64,000 nt of DNA from Sphingomonas yantingensis (GTDB lineage: Bacteria; Pseudomonadota; Alphaproteobacteria; Sphingomonadales; Sphingomonadaceae). This document shows positions 43,520 to 52,464 of the stretch, piece after piece. The stretch is from assembly GCF_014199325.1 (NCBI RefSeq), contig NZ_JACIJJ010000002.1, positions 62,001-126,000 of the forward strand, given 5' to 3'. Each line of letters begins with the position of its first letter. The first letter of the stretch is position 1. The notes under the pieces are model-generated. The model was not told the DNA's origin and searched no databases. It worked only from the letters and a program-made list of their open reading frames with translations. A program made the translations under genes and the position numbers.

Positions 43520-44317
43520 ATGGGCGTTGTGCGTGACATGATTCCGACCCGGCCGCTGTCCTTCATCCGTATCGCCGCCGATGGCACACGCGCGGCAATC
43601 GTTCGACCCGTTGCGGCCGAAATGCCGATCGCGGTGGAGTTCAATGGCATCGGCTATGCCGTGCTGATGGCGACGCCGGCCGACCTCAATGACCTCGTCA
43701 CCGGCTTTGCGCTCGCCGAGCGGCTGGTCGAGCGAGCGGACGAGCTGCCCGAGATCGACGTGCATCGCACCAAGCGCGGGATGATCGTGCGGGCGACGCT
43801 GGTGCCCAAGCGTGCGGCCCGGGTCGCCGACCGGGTGCGGCACCGCGTGTCCGAAAGTTCGTGTGGCCTCTGCGGGATCGAGAATCTGGAGCAGGCATTG
43901 CGCCCGCTTCCGCGCGTCACCGCGATCAGCGACGCGGACGATGCGGCGATCTTTGCGGCGCTCGCGGCGCTTCGCGATCATCAGCCGCTCAATCGCGAAA
44001 CCGGCGGCGTCCATGCCGCGGCGCTGGTGGCGCACGACGGCACGATCCGCCTCGCGCGCGAGGATGTCGGGCGGCACAACGCCTTCGACAAGCTGATCGG
44101 GGCGATGGCGCAGGGCGGGCTCGGCTGGGACGGCGGCTTCGCGCTCCTGTCCTCGCGCTGCTCGTTCGAGCTGGTCGAGAAGGCGGCGCTGGCGAATTGT
44201 CCGCTGCTCGTCACCGTGTCGGCGCCGACCGCGCTCGCGGTCGAGCGGGCACGGGCGGCGGCGGTGCGGCTGGTGGTGCTCGCGCGGTCCGATGCGATGC
44301 TGGCGGTGGACCCATGA
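43520..44317 (+). CDS. fdhD: Formate dehydrogenase accessory sulfurtransferase
   Basis: The 265-aa protein is FdhD, which passes sulfur from IscS to the molybdenum cofactor of formate dehydrogenases. The redox pair is in SSCGLCG, and GGVHAAALV, AREDVGRHNAFDKLIG and SSRCSFELVEKAA are the other family signatures. The stop overlaps the mobA start as ATGA. No formate dehydrogenase genes are in the window; PurU, a formate producer, is 3 kb away. Confidence 0.94.
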   Translation: MGVVRDMIPTRPLSFIRIAADGTRAAIVRPVAAEMPIAVEFNGIGYAVLMATPADLNDLVTGFALAERLVERADELPEIDVHRTKRGMIVRATLVPKRAARVADRVRHRVSESSCGLCGIENLEQALRPLPRVTAISDADDAAIFAALAALRDHQPLNRETGGVHAAALVAHDGTIRLAREDVGRHNAFDKLIGAMAQGGLGWDGGFALLSSRCSFELVEKAALANCPLLVTVSAPTALAVERARAAAVRLVVLARSDAMLAVDP

Positions 44318-44832
44318 TCCTCGGCGCGGTGCTCGCGGGCGGGCGGGCGAGCCGGTTCGGCAGCGACAAGGGCGCGGCGCTGTTCGAGGGGCGGGCGCTG
44401 ATCGACCATGCGCTGGCGGCCCTCGGGCGGCACTGCGGGGCGCTGGTCGTCGTGGGACGCGAGTGGCCGGGCGTGCCAAGTGCGCCCGACCGGCCCGCGC
44501 CCGATCTGGGGCCGCTTGGTGGCTTGGCGGGGGCGCTGCATCATGCGCGGTCGATCGGGGCGAGGCGGGTGCTGACGCTCGGCTGCGACACGCCGCTGGT
44601 GCCTGAGGCGTTGCTGGCTGATCTCGCGGCGCGGGAGACGCCCGCGTTACTCGACGATCTGCCCGTTATCGGCATCTGGCCCACGAGCCTGTCGCCGCTG
44701 CTCGAAGATTTCGTCGTCACCGATCCGCGGCGGTCGGTGCGCGGTTGGGCGGCGCGGTGCGGGGCGGTCGGCGTCGCGGCCGGACCGCTTGCCAATATCA
44801 ACACGCCCGCCGACCTCGATCGCTTGGGTTGA
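44314..44832 (+). CDS. mobA: Molybdenum cofactor guanylyltransferase
   Basis: The 172-aa nucleotidyltransferase links GMP to molybdopterin to give the bis-MGD form used by formate dehydrogenases. It begins MILGAVLAGGRASRFGSDKG, the nucleotide-binding signature, with DLGPLGGLAGAL and LGCDTPLVP for the metal site. It is a little shorter than E. coli MobA. Coupling to fdhD by ATGA supports a shared role in maturing formate dehydrogenase. Confidence 0.92.
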   Translation: MILGAVLAGGRASRFGSDKGAALFEGRALIDHALAALGRHCGALVVVGREWPGVPSAPDRPAPDLGPLGGLAGALHHARSIGARRVLTLGCDTPLVPEALLADLAARETPALLDDLPVIGIWPTSLSPLLEDFVVTDPRRSVRGWAARCGAVGVAAGPLANINTPADLDRLG

Positions 44833-44839
44833 AGAAACG

Positions 44840-44939
44840 AAGAAGCGGGACCCCGGATCAAGTCCGGGGTGACGAGATTGGGGAGGGTTTGGCTTACCCC
44901 GATCGTCATTCCGGACTCGATCCGGGATCCCGCTTCTTT
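44840..44939. repeat. Paired inverted REP-like repeats between mobA and the S9 peptidase
   Basis: Two copies of a unit of about 36 bp (44840-44875 and 44903-44939) face each other, each with an internal hairpin (CCCCGGA-TCAAG-TCCGGGG in the left copy). The reading AAGAAGCGGGA-YCCCGGATC is shared. The pair fills the gap between convergent genes and may also end transcription. Confidence 0.85.
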
Positions 44940-44946
44940 CTTCTTA

Positions 44947-46968
44947 CTACTGCGCCTGCGCCGCCCGGTACTTGTCGAACCACGCCAGGATCGCCGACGC
45001 CTTCGCCGCCGACTGGCTGGGCCGCGCGGTGAAGCCGCCATGGCTGGCACCCGTCACCTTGACCAGCGCGGTCGGCACGCCGCGGATCTGGAGCGCGGCG
45101 TAATATTGCTCGCTCTCGCTGACCGGCGTCCGGTAATCCTCGCTGCCGACCACGACCAGCGTCGGCGTCTTGACGTTGCCGACGAGGCTAAGCGGCGAGC
45201 GCGCCCAGTAACCCATCGGGTCCTCCCACGGCTGCTTCCTGAACCAGTAGCGCGAGGTAAAGCCGGTGCCGTCCATCGTCAGCGCCTCGCTGATCCAGTT
45301 GATGACGGGCTTCTGCGTCGCCGCCGCCTTAAACCGGTCGGTCTTGCCGACGATCCAGCTCGTCAGCACGCCGCCGCCCGAGCCGCCGGTGACGAACAGG
45401 TTGTTGGGGTCCGAAAACCCCTGCGCGATCGCGGCATCGACCGTCGCCATCAGGTCGTCGTAATCCTCGCTCGGGTAGTTCTTGTCGATGAGGTTGGCGA
45501 ACTCGGCCCCGTAGGACGTCGACCCGCGCGGATTGGCATAGACCACCGCATAGCCCGCCGCCGCATAGAGCTGGTAATCGCTCGCGAAGACGGGCGCGTA
45601 GGCGGTGTGTGGCCCGCCATGGATTTCCAGGATCGTCGGCACGCGCGTGCCCGGCTGGTAATTGGGCGGCAGCACGATCCACGCGTCAATCTTGCGCCCG
45701 TCCTTCGACGTGACGGGCACGGGGCGCAGGTCGCCCATCGTCTTGCCCGCCATCCACGTCTCGTTGAGGCGGGTGAGCGGCTTCCCGCCCAGATACACGT
45801 CGGCGGGCTTTCGCCAGTCGCCGCTCGTATAGGCGACCTGCCCCTTGTCGGAGACGCTGAACGTGCCCCCGGTGTAGGGCCGGTCCAGCCCGCCGCCCGC
45901 CAGCCCGCCGACCACCGGCGTCATCCGCCCGTCGAGCCCGACGCGCGCCACCTTCTTTTCGGCATGGTCGTCGTAGCTGACATAGATGCTGCGCCCGTCG
46001 CCGGCCCAGACCGCGGTATCGATCTCGCGGTCCAGATTGGCGGTCAGCGAGCGCGGGTTCGACCCGTCGGCATCCATGACGTAGAGCTGTGCCGGCTCGT
46101 TGCTGCGATATTTGTCGTCATAGCCGAGATAGGCGATCTTCGATCCGTCCGGCGACAGCGCGGGCGACTGGTCGGGGCCGTAGCGCTTGGTGAGCTGGCG
46201 AAGGCCGCCAGACGCCACATCGACGCTGAACACCTCGGTATCGTTCGGCTCGCGCTCCCAGTCGGCGCGGCGATTGCCGGAGAAGACGATGCTCCGCCCG
46301 TCCTTCGACCAGCTGAGCGGCCCGCCGTCCTGGAAATTGCCGAAGGTCAGCTGGCGCGGCGCGCCGCCGTCCGCCGACAAGACGAACAGGTGGTCGAAGC
46401 CGGGCTTGAGGTATCCGGCGCCGTCCGCGCGGTACGTTACCCGGTCGATGATCTCCAGCGGCTCGGCCCATTTCGCCCCCTCGGGCTTGGGCGGCGCCTT
46501 GCCCAGCTTCATGCCCTCGCCCGGCACGCGCATCGTGTACGCAATCTGGCGGCCATCGGGGGACCAGGCGAGCGCGTCGGGGCTGTCGGGCAGGCCGGTG
46601 ACGCGCGCCGTCGCGCCGGTCGCGATCCAGCGGACGTGCAGCTGCGGCGCCTGCCCCAGCTCGGCCGCGACATAGGCGAGGCGGGTGCCGTCCGGCGACC
46701 AGCGCGGGCTGGAGCCCGTCGCGGCCAGCGGCGTCTGCTGTCCCGTGGCGGTGTCGATCAGCCAGATCGCGCTCGCCATCCGGTCGGCCATCACGTCGCC
46801 GGTACGCCGAACATAGGCGATGCGGCGCCCGTCCGGGCTGATCTGCGGGTCCGACGCCTGTTCGAGGTTGAACAGGTCGCTGCCGGTGAAGGTGCGGCTC
46901 GGCGCATCTTGCGCGAGCACCGGAAGCGCGGCGCCGGCAAGCAGCAGCGCGAGGGCATGGCGAAGCAT
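44947..46968 (-). CDS. S9 family (prolyl oligopeptidase-type) exported peptidase
   Basis: The 673-aa serine peptidase has a signal peptide (ALALLLAGAALPVLAQ), an N-terminal beta-propeller with repeated SPDG motifs, and a C-terminal alpha/beta hydrolase domain. The catalytic triad is Ser in TGGSGGGVLT, Asp in GSEDYRTP and His in GASHGGF. It resembles acylaminoacyl- or dipeptidyl-peptidases that work on short peptides in the periplasm. AGGGAGGAA precedes the ATG. It follows purU on the same strand with a 72-nt gap and may have its own promoter. Confidence 0.92.
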   Translation of the reverse strand: MLRHALALLLAGAALPVLAQDAPSRTFTGSDLFNLEQASDPQISPDGRRIAYVRRTGDVMADRMASAIWLIDTATGQQTPLAATGSSPRWSPDGTRLAYVAAELGQAPQLHVRWIATGATARVTGLPDSPDALAWSPDGRQIAYTMRVPGEGMKLGKAPPKPEGAKWAEPLEIIDRVTYRADGAGYLKPGFDHLFVLSADGGAPRQLTFGNFQDGGPLSWSKDGRSIVFSGNRRADWEREPNDTEVFSVDVASGGLRQLTKRYGPDQSPALSPDGSKIAYLGYDDKYRSNEPAQLYVMDADGSNPRSLTANLDREIDTAVWAGDGRSIYVSYDDHAEKKVARVGLDGRMTPVVGGLAGGGLDRPYTGGTFSVSDKGQVAYTSGDWRKPADVYLGGKPLTRLNETWMAGKTMGDLRPVPVTSKDGRKIDAWIVLPPNYQPGTRVPTILEIHGGPHTAYAPVFASDYQLYAAAGYAVVYANPRGSTSYGAEFANLIDKNYPSEDYDDLMATVDAAIAQGFSDPNNLFVTGGSGGGVLTSWIVGKTDRFKAAATQKPVINWISEALTMDGTGFTSRYWFRKQPWEDPMGYWARSPLSLVGNVKTPTLVVVGSEDYRTPVSESEQYYAALQIRGVPTALVKVTGASHGGFTARPSQSAAKASAILAWFDKYRAAQAQ

Positions 46969-47040
46969 CGGTAATTCCTCCCTTGGTCGGGGCGGAACGT
47001 CGCGCGGCCCGCGCCGCCGCGCAAGCGGTTTCGACCGTTA

Positions 47041-47892
47041 TCAGTTGCGGAAGACGACCGTCCGGTGCCCGTTCAGCAGCACCCGATCCTCCAGGTGATA
47101 GGCGACCGCCGCGGCCAGCACCCGCCGCTCGATATCGCGGCCCTTTCGCACCAGATCGTCGGGCGTGTCGGCATGGCTGATCGGCTCCACGTCCTGCGCG
47201 ATGATCGGCCCTTCGTCCAAATCCTCGGTCACGTAATGTGCGGTCGCGCCGATCATCTTGACGCCCCTCGCATGCGCCTGGTGATAGGGCTTGGCGCCCT
47301 TGAAGCCGGGCAGGAAGCTGTGATGGATGTTGATGCAGCGCCCCGACAGGAACGTCGACAGGTCGTCCGACAGGATCTGCATGTAGCGCGCGAGCACGAC
47401 GAGGTCGGCGCCGGTTTCCTCGACGATCGCCTTCACCTGCGCTTCCTGCTGCGGCTTGGTGTCGCGGGTGATCGGCAGGTGGTGATAGGGCGTGTCGCCG
47501 ACCATCGACACATGGAGCGCCGATTGCGGGTGGTTCGAGATGATCGCGACCACTTCCATGTCGAGCTCGCCGATTCGCTTGCGATAGAGGAGATCGCCGA
47601 GGCAGTGGTCGAAGCGCGAGACCATCAGCACCACCCGCTGCCGCTCGCCCGCGGCGCGCACCTTCCACGCCATGCCGTGCTTCGCGGCGATATCCGCGAA
47701 CGCGGTCCGCAGCGTCTCGACCTCGCCATCGAGCTCGAACACGACGCGCATGAAGAAGCGGTGCGTCAGCCGGTCGTCGAACTGCTGCGCATCGACGATG
47801 TTGCCGCCATGGCTCGCCAGAAAGCCCGCGACCGCGGCGACGAGGCCCGGTTTGTCGTCGCACGACAGCGTCAGCGTGCAGATCGTCGTCAC
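47041..47892 (-). CDS. purU: Formyltetrahydrofolate deformylase (GTG start)
   Basis: The 283-aa enzyme hydrolyses 10-formyl-THF to formate and THF. It has an N-terminal ACT domain ([19 protein letters not shown]) and a C-terminal formyl-hydrolase domain with catalytic Asn-His-Asp in [11 protein letters not shown] and [13 protein letters not shown]. The start is GTG 47892, with GGGGAGAG upstream; the ATG at 47940 would run into metF and has no ribosome site. It follows metF by 14 nt. Beside metF and a LigM-type demethylase it would vent excess one-carbon units as formate. Confidence 0.93.
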   Translation of the reverse strand: MTTICTLTLSCDDKPGLVAAVAGFLASHGGNIVDAQQFDDRLTHRFFMRVVFELDGEVETLRTAFADIAAKHGMAWKVRAAGERQRVVLMVSRFDHCLGDLLYRKRIGELDMEVVAIISNHPQSALHVSMVGDTPYHHLPITRDTKPQQEAQVKAIVEETGADLVVLARYMQILSDDLSTFLSGRCINIHHSFLPGFKGAKPYHQAHARGVKMIGATAHYVTEDLDEGPIIAQDVEPISHADTPDDLVRKGRDIERRVLAAAVAYHLEDRVLLNGHRTVVFRN

Positions 47893-47906
47893 TCGTCTCT
47901 CCCCCG

Positions 47907-48785
47907 TCAGCGCGTGCGCGCCGGATAGCCGTTGATCCATTCGACCGTGTTAACTAGCCCGCCGAACGGATAGAAATGCAGCCGCACCGGCCCGTGCGCG
48001 GGCGTCAGCCGCGCGGCGAGCGCATCGACCAGCCTGTCCGGCCCCGCCTTGCCCAGAAGCTGCGTGATCGACACGCCATATTTCGTCATCACCGCCGCCG
48101 ATGCGCCAACGCCGCAGCGCGCGGCGAAGCGGAGCAGCGTCTTGATCCCCGCTGGCCCCGGCACGCCGATCCGCACCGGCGCCATGATCCCGCGCGCGCG
48201 AAGCTCGGTCAGCCAGTCGATGAACGGATCGGCATCGAAGCCGAACTGCGTGACGATCAGCGACCCCAGCCCGCGTTCCTCCAGCGCATCGAGCTTGGCG
48301 ACGAGCGCGTCCCACAGCGCCTCGCCCGCCATGTTCGGATGCCCCTCCGGATGGCCGGCCACGCCGACCGCGCGGAAGCCGTGCTTCTCGAGCAGGCCGG
48401 TGCGGATGATCGATAGCGTGTCGGCGAACGGCCCCGCCGGCTCGGGCGGGTCGCCCGCGACGATGAAGGCGCGCCGCGCGCCTGCCTCGTCGACCGCGCG
48501 GCCCAGCATCGTGTCGAGTTCGCCAAGCGCCCCGATCCGCCGCGCCGACAGATGCGGCATCGGTTCGAACCCCAGCCGGCGGACCGCGGCGGCGGCGGCG
48601 ACGCGTGCGTCGATCGTCTCGCCGGGCAGGAAGGTGATCGCCACCGGCGTCTCCGGCGCGATGCCCGGCGCGGCTTCGTGCAGCGCGTCGAAATCCTTCG
48701 CCGTCATTTCCAGCGAATAGCCATCGGTCACGACCGCCGGCATCGTCGCCCAGGCGGGGTGCAGCGCCTCGCTTGCATCGACCAT
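47907..48785 (-). CDS. metF: Methylenetetrahydrofolate reductase-like protein
   Basis: The 292-aa TIM-barrel protein resembles Met[54 protein letters not shown] and [15 protein letters not shown]. MetF interconverts methylene- and methyl-THF. Its partner genes fit the sphingomonad demethylation pathway, where it would run in the oxidative direction on methyl-THF made by LigM-type enzymes. It is not beside metH or other methionine genes. GGGAGAG precedes ATG 48785. It is divergent from the hydrolase-ligM pair, with 110 nt between them. Confidence 0.88.
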   Translation of the reverse strand: MVDASEALHPAWATMPAVVTDGYSLEMTAKDFDALHEAAPGIAPETPVAITFLPGETIDARVAAAAAVRRLGFEPMPHLSARRIGALGELDTMLGRAVDEAGARRAFIVAGDPPEPAGPFADTLSIIRTGLLEKHGFRAVGVAGHPEGHPNMAGEALWDALVAKLDALEERGLGSLIVTQFGFDADPFIDWLTELRARGIMAPVRIGVPGPAGIKTLLRFAARCGVGASAAVMTKYGVSITQLLGKAGPDRLVDALAARLTPAHGPVRLHFYPFGGLVNTVEWINGYPARTR

Positions 48786-48895
48786 CTTCGCTCTCCCGCC
48801 GAACGCTTCGACCGCGTCGCCACAAATCCTCTATCCGAGGCCGAGTAATTCGTATAGGCGAAAACTTCGGGAGAGTGAATGGAGGCCCAATCAGC

Positions 48896-49615
48896 GTGTC
48901 GACGTCCTTGCCCCTGCTGATGGTGCCGGGTCTGATCTGCGACGCGCGGGTGTTCGCGGCGCAGATGGTCGCGTTCGACGGTGCGATCGCCGCCGGCGGC
49001 CACGGCGCGCAGCGCAGCCTGGGCGCGATGGCGGAGACGATCCTTGCTGCCGCGCCGCCGCGTTTCGCGCTTTTCGGCCATTCGATGGGCGCGCGGGTCG
49101 CGATCGAGATGTGGCGGCGCGCGCCGGCGCGGATCGATCGCCTCGCGCTCGTCAACACCGGCACGCATTCGCCCCGGCCGGGCGAGGCGGAGAAACGGCA
49201 CGCGTTGCTCGATCTCGGCCGCGCGAACGGCATGGCCGCGCTCGTCGACGCGTGGATGCCGCCGATGTTCGCCCCGGAGCACCGCGACGATCCCGCCATC
49301 ACCGCGCCGCTGCGGACGATGTGCATCGATCAGGGGGTGGACGCCTATGCTGCGCAGATCGCGGCGCTCCTGGACCGTCCCGAGATCGACAGCCTGCTGC
49401 CCGGCATCGACGTGCCGACGCTCGTCGCCACGGGCGAGCATGACGGCTGGGCACCGCCCGACCAGCATGCGGCCATCGCCGCGCGCATTCCGGGCGCGCG
49501 CCTCCGCATCCTTCCCGGCGCCGGCCACATGCTGCCCGCCGAAACGCCCGATGCCTTCAACCAGGCGATCCGCGACTGGCTCGCCGCCCCGCATTCCGAT
49601 GGAGAGACACGATGA
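48896..49615 (+). CDS. Alpha/beta hydrolase ahead of the LigM-type demethylase
   Basis: The 239-aa cytoplasmic hydrolase has its nucleophile in GHSMGARVA, an acid in EHDGWAPPD and a histidine in GAGHMLP, with a leading LLMVPGLICDARVF oxyanion segment. The start is GTG 48896, with GGAGG 10 nt upstream; earlier in-frame codons have no usable site. It couples by ATGA to the demethylase, so it may release the methoxy-aromatic from an ester or other conjugate, but this is inference. No membrane or signal segment is present. Confidence 0.75.
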   Translation: MSTSLPLLMVPGLICDARVFAAQMVAFDGAIAAGGHGAQRSLGAMAETILAAAPPRFALFGHSMGARVAIEMWRRAPARIDRLALVNTGTHSPRPGEAEKRHALLDLGRANGMAALVDAWMPPMFAPEHRDDPAITAPLRTMCIDQGVDAYAAQIAALLDRPEIDSLLPGIDVPTLVATGEHDGWAPPDQHAAIAARIPGARLRILPGAGHMLPAETPDAFNQAIRDWLAAPHSDGETR

Positions 49616-51009
49616 CCGACCAGAGCCTGCAAGCCATTCTCGACGCCAGCGGCGACATCGTCGACCTGCTACGCAATCAGCAGGTCGGCCCCAATGTCTA
49701 TCCGGGCGTTCCCGCCGAATATTCGAACTGGCGCAGCGAACAGATCGCCTGGGCCAAGACCGCGGTGCTGTTCAACCAGTCGTTCCACATGGTCGATCTA
49801 GAGGTGCGCGGCGCCGACGCGTTCGCGATGCTCAACCACCTCGGCATCAACAGCTTCAAGGGCTTCGTGCCCGACCGCGCCAAGCAGTTCGTGCCGGTGA
49901 CGCCCGACGGCTATGTCATCGGCGACGTGATCCTCTTCTATCTCGAGGAGAACCGCTTCAACCTCGTCGGGCGCGCACCGACGATCGAGTGGGTGGAATA
50001 TCACGCCGCGACCGGCGACTGGGACGTGACGGTCGAACGTGACGAGCGCACCGCCGTCCGCCCTGACCCCGAAAACCGCAAGAACTATCGCTTCCAGCTT
50101 CAGGGGCCGAACGCGATGGCGGTGCTGCAAGTGGCGATGGGCCAGACGCCGCCCGACCTCAAATTCTTCCACATGGCGCGCATCAACATCGCCGGGGTCG
50201 AGGTTCGCGCGCTTCGCCACGGCATGGCTGGCCAGCCGGGCTACGAGCTGTTCGGCCCGTGGAAGGACTACGACACCGTCCGCAATGCGCTGATCGAGGC
50301 GGGCAAGGACCACGGGCTAACGCTGGTCGGCGGTCGCACCTATTCGTCGAACACGCTGGAAAGCGGCTGGATCCCCTCGCCGCTGCCCGCCATCTACACC
50401 GGCGAGGCGCTCAAGCCCTATCGCGAGTGGCTCAAGGCCAACAGCTACGAGGCGAAGGCGTCGATCGGCGGCAGCTTCGTCCCCGACAGCGTCGAGGGCT
50501 ATTACCTGACGCCGTGGGACCTGGGCTACGGCCCGTTCGTCAAGTTCGACCATGACTTCATCGGCCGCGAGGCGCTGGAGCGGATGGCGGGCGTGCCGCA
50601 GCGCAAGAAGGTGACGCTCGCGCTCGACAATGCCGACGTGATGCGGGTGATGAGCTCGGCGCTGCAAAAGGGCGAACGCGCCAAGTATATGGAGTTTCCG
50701 AGCGCGGTCTACTCGATGCACCCCTATGACGCGGTGCTGAAGGACGGGCGGACGATCGGCGTGTCGACCTGGATCGGCTATTCGGCGAACGAAGGTACGA
50801 TGCTGACGCTCGCGATGGTCGAGGCCGACTTCGCCGAGCCGGGCACCGAAGTGACGCTGCTGTGGGGCGAGCCTGACGGCGGAACGCGCAAGCCCACCGT
50901 CGAACGCCACGTCCAGACCGAGATCAAGGCGATCGTGAGCTCGGTGCCCTATTCGGAAGTGGCGCGGGATAGCTACGCCGAGGGCTGGCGGACCAAGCAG
51001 ACGGCGTAA
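49612..51009 (+). CDS. LigM/DesA-type tetrahydrofolate-dependent O-demethylase
   Basis: The 465-aa protein has the GcvT aminomethyltransferase fold and the length of the LigM (vanillate), DesA (syringate) and Dmt (dicamba) demethylases of sphingomonads. These move a methyl from an aryl methyl ether to THF. Typical stretches are WRSEQIAWAKTAVLFNQSFHM, HLGINSF, FQLQGPNAMAVLQ, RHGMAGQPGYELFGP and a C-terminal GEPDGGTRKPTVERH. The substrate among methoxy-aromatics cannot be told by eye. Divergent metF-purU complete a methyl-to-formate route. Its ATG overlaps the upstream hydrolase stop. Confidence 0.85.
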   Translation: MTDQSLQAILDASGDIVDLLRNQQVGPNVYPGVPAEYSNWRSEQIAWAKTAVLFNQSFHMVDLEVRGADAFAMLNHLGINSFKGFVPDRAKQFVPVTPDGYVIGDVILFYLEENRFNLVGRAPTIEWVEYHAATGDWDVTVERDERTAVRPDPENRKNYRFQLQGPNAMAVLQVAMGQTPPDLKFFHMARINIAGVEVRALRHGMAGQPGYELFGPWKDYDTVRNALIEAGKDHGLTLVGGRTYSSNTLESGWIPSPLPAIYTGEALKPYREWLKANSYEAKASIGGSFVPDSVEGYYLTPWDLGYGPFVKFDHDFIGREALERMAGVPQRKKVTLALDNADVMRVMSSALQKGERAKYMEFPSAVYSMHPYDAVLKDGRTIGVSTWIGYSANEGTMLTLAMVEADFAEPGTEVTLLWGEPDGGTRKPTVERHVQTEIKAIVSSVPYSEVARDSYAEGWRTKQTA

Positions 51010-51022
51010 TCCGGGCGGGGGA

Positions 51023-51045
51023 GGGCGGTGCGGAGCGCGCCGCCC
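51023..51045. terminator. GC hairpin between ligM-like gene and trmJ
   Basis: GGGCGG (51023-51028) pairs with CCGCCC (51040-51045) between convergent stops. There is no T-run, so its action as a terminator is uncertain. Confidence 0.35.
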
Positions 51046-51774
51046 TTACCGCTTCTGCGGCCGCGCCAGTGCCGACAGCATCCCGCGCACCGTCCGCACC
51101 TCACCCGCGGTCCAGGCGGGCTTGGTCAGCAGCGTGCGGATCATCCGCTTGGTCGTCGGCACCTTGTCCGGCGGGAAGAAATAGCCCGCGCCCTCCAGCA
51201 TCGCGTCGAACTGCTCGATCATCCCGTCGAGGTCGCCCTGCGGCGCGGGCGGGTCGAGTTCGGTGTCGGTCGGCTGGACCAGCGCGACATGCTTGGACCA
51301 TTCATAGGCGACGAGGATCACCGCCTGTGCGAGATTGAGCGAGCCGAACTCGGGATTGATCGGCACGGTCAGGATCTCGCGCGCGATCGCCACGTCGTCG
51401 GTTTCGAGGCCCGACCGCTCCGGCCCGAACAGGATCGCCGAGCGGCCGGCGCGGCCATGGATGCCGCGCGCGGCTTCCTCGGGCGTGACGACGGGCTTGG
51501 TCACGCCGCGCTTGCGCACCGTCGTCGCATAGATATGCGCGCAATCGGCAACGGCATCGTGGACGCTCTCGAACACCTCGGCCTTCGCCAGCACCACGTC
51601 GGCGCCGCTCGCCGCCGGCCCCGCGGCGGGGTTCGGCCAGCCGTCGCGCGGGGCGACGAGGCGCATCTCTGTCAGCCCGAAATTCAGCATCGCCCGCGCC
51701 GCCTTGCCGATATTCTCGCCCAGTTGCGGGCGGACGAGGACGATGACGGGGGGCGGGGCAGCGGGTTCGGTCAT
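51046..51774 (-). CDS. trmJ: tRNA/rRNA 2'-O-methyltransferase, TrmJ-like
   Basis: The 242-aa SPOUT methyltransferase shows VIVLVRPQLGENIGKAARAMLNFGL at its start (family signature, here cited in part), AILFGPERSGLETDD and INPEFGSLNLAQAV, the knotted SAM-binding motifs. TrmJ methylates the ribose at position 32 of tRNAs. The C-terminal helical extension is also present. It follows nrdR on the minus strand. Confidence 0.88.
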   Translation of the reverse strand: MTEPAAPPPVIVLVRPQLGENIGKAARAMLNFGLTEMRLVAPRDGWPNPAAGPAASGADVVLAKAEVFESVHDAVADCAHIYATTVRKRGVTKPVVTPEEAARGIHGRAGRSAILFGPERSGLETDDVAIAREILTVPINPEFGSLNLAQAVILVAYEWSKHVALVQPTDTELDPPAPQGDLDGMIEQFDAMLEGAGYFFPPDKVPTTKRMIRTLLTKPAWTAGEVRTVRGMLSALARPQKR

Positions 51775-51796
51775 GCCGGGCCGACTAGCGCGCGTT

Positions 51797-52267
51797 TCAC
51801 CCGCGCGCCACCTCGCTCACGCTCCCGGCGAACTCCTCGAAATCGCGGGCCTCGCGGAAATCCTTATAGACGCTGGCGAAGCGGATATAAGCGACCGAAT
51901 CGAGGCCCTTGAGCCCGTCCATCACCATCTCGCCGATCCGGGTCGAGGCGACTTCGCCTTCGCCCGCGGTTTCCAGCTGGCGCTGGATGCCGGAGACGAG
52001 CTGCTCGATCCGCACCTGATCGATCGGCCGCTTGCGGCAGGCGATCGAGACCGAGCGGAGCAGCTTCTCGCGGTCGAACGGCTCGCGCCGCGCGCCCTCG
52101 GTGCCCGACTTCACGACAACGAGATCGCGAAGCTGAATACGCTCGAACGTCGTGAAGCGCGCGGCACAGGCCGAGCATTGCCGCCGTCGCCGGATCGCCG
52201 ACCCGTCCTCGGACGGGCGGCTATCCTTCACCTGGCTGTCGTCATGGCCGCAGAAAGGGCAGCGCAT
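51797..52267 (-). CDS. nrdR: Transcriptional repressor NrdR
   Basis: The 156-aa repressor of ribonucleotide reductase genes has an N-terminal zinc ribbon (CPFC and CSAC pairs, with [18 protein letters not shown]) and an ATP-cone domain ([20 protein letters not shown]). It senses dATP/ATP to control nrd genes, none of which is in this window. It lies directly after a small membrane protein gene with no gap, in the common glyA-nrdR run. Confidence 0.95.
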   Translation of the reverse strand: MRCPFCGHDDSQVKDSRPSEDGSAIRRRRQCSACAARFTTFERIQLRDLVVVKSGTEGARREPFDREKLLRSVSIACRKRPIDQVRIEQLVSGIQRQLETAGEGEVASTRIGEMVMDGLKGLDSVAYIRFASVYKDFREARDFEEFAGSVSEVARG

Positions 52268-52453
52268 TCAGCCCCGCTTGTTCCGCTTCCAATAGGCATA
52301 GGTCGCGCCCACCACCGCGCCGAGCGGCATGGTGAAGGGGAGCGGGATGGCGACGACGGCGCCCAGCGCCGCCCACTTCGCCATCGACTTGCCCAGGCCC
52401 GGGGTGTTCTTGACCGTCTCGGGGACAGCGTTGATCTTGTCTTCGAGGCTCAT
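52268..52453 (-). CDS. Small 61-aa membrane protein, unknown function
   Basis: A short protein with an amphipathic N-terminus (SLEDKINAVPETVKNTPGLG) and one or two hydrophobic segments (WAALGAVVAIPLPFTMPLGA and on), ending YWKRNKRG. A good ribosome site (AAGGAAC) precedes ATG 52453. It sits between glyA and nrdR, 11 nt after glyA and directly adjacent to nrdR, so it is probably co-transcribed. I know no function for it. Confidence 0.7.
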   Translation of the reverse strand: MSLEDKINAVPETVKNTPGLGKSMAKWAALGAVVAIPLPFTMPLGAVVGATYAYWKRNKRG

Positions 52454-52464
52454 GTCCGGTTCCT

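Noticed and set aside
44869..46974. Plus-strand open frame of 701 codons opposite the S9 peptidase
   Set aside because: Shadow of the S9 gene. It starts inside the REP-like repeats, has no ribosome site and shows no domain.
46969..47040. Gap between purU and the S9 gene as a regulatory site
   Set aside because: Only the S9 ribosome site and GC-rich runs are visible; no dyad or promoter match is convincing.
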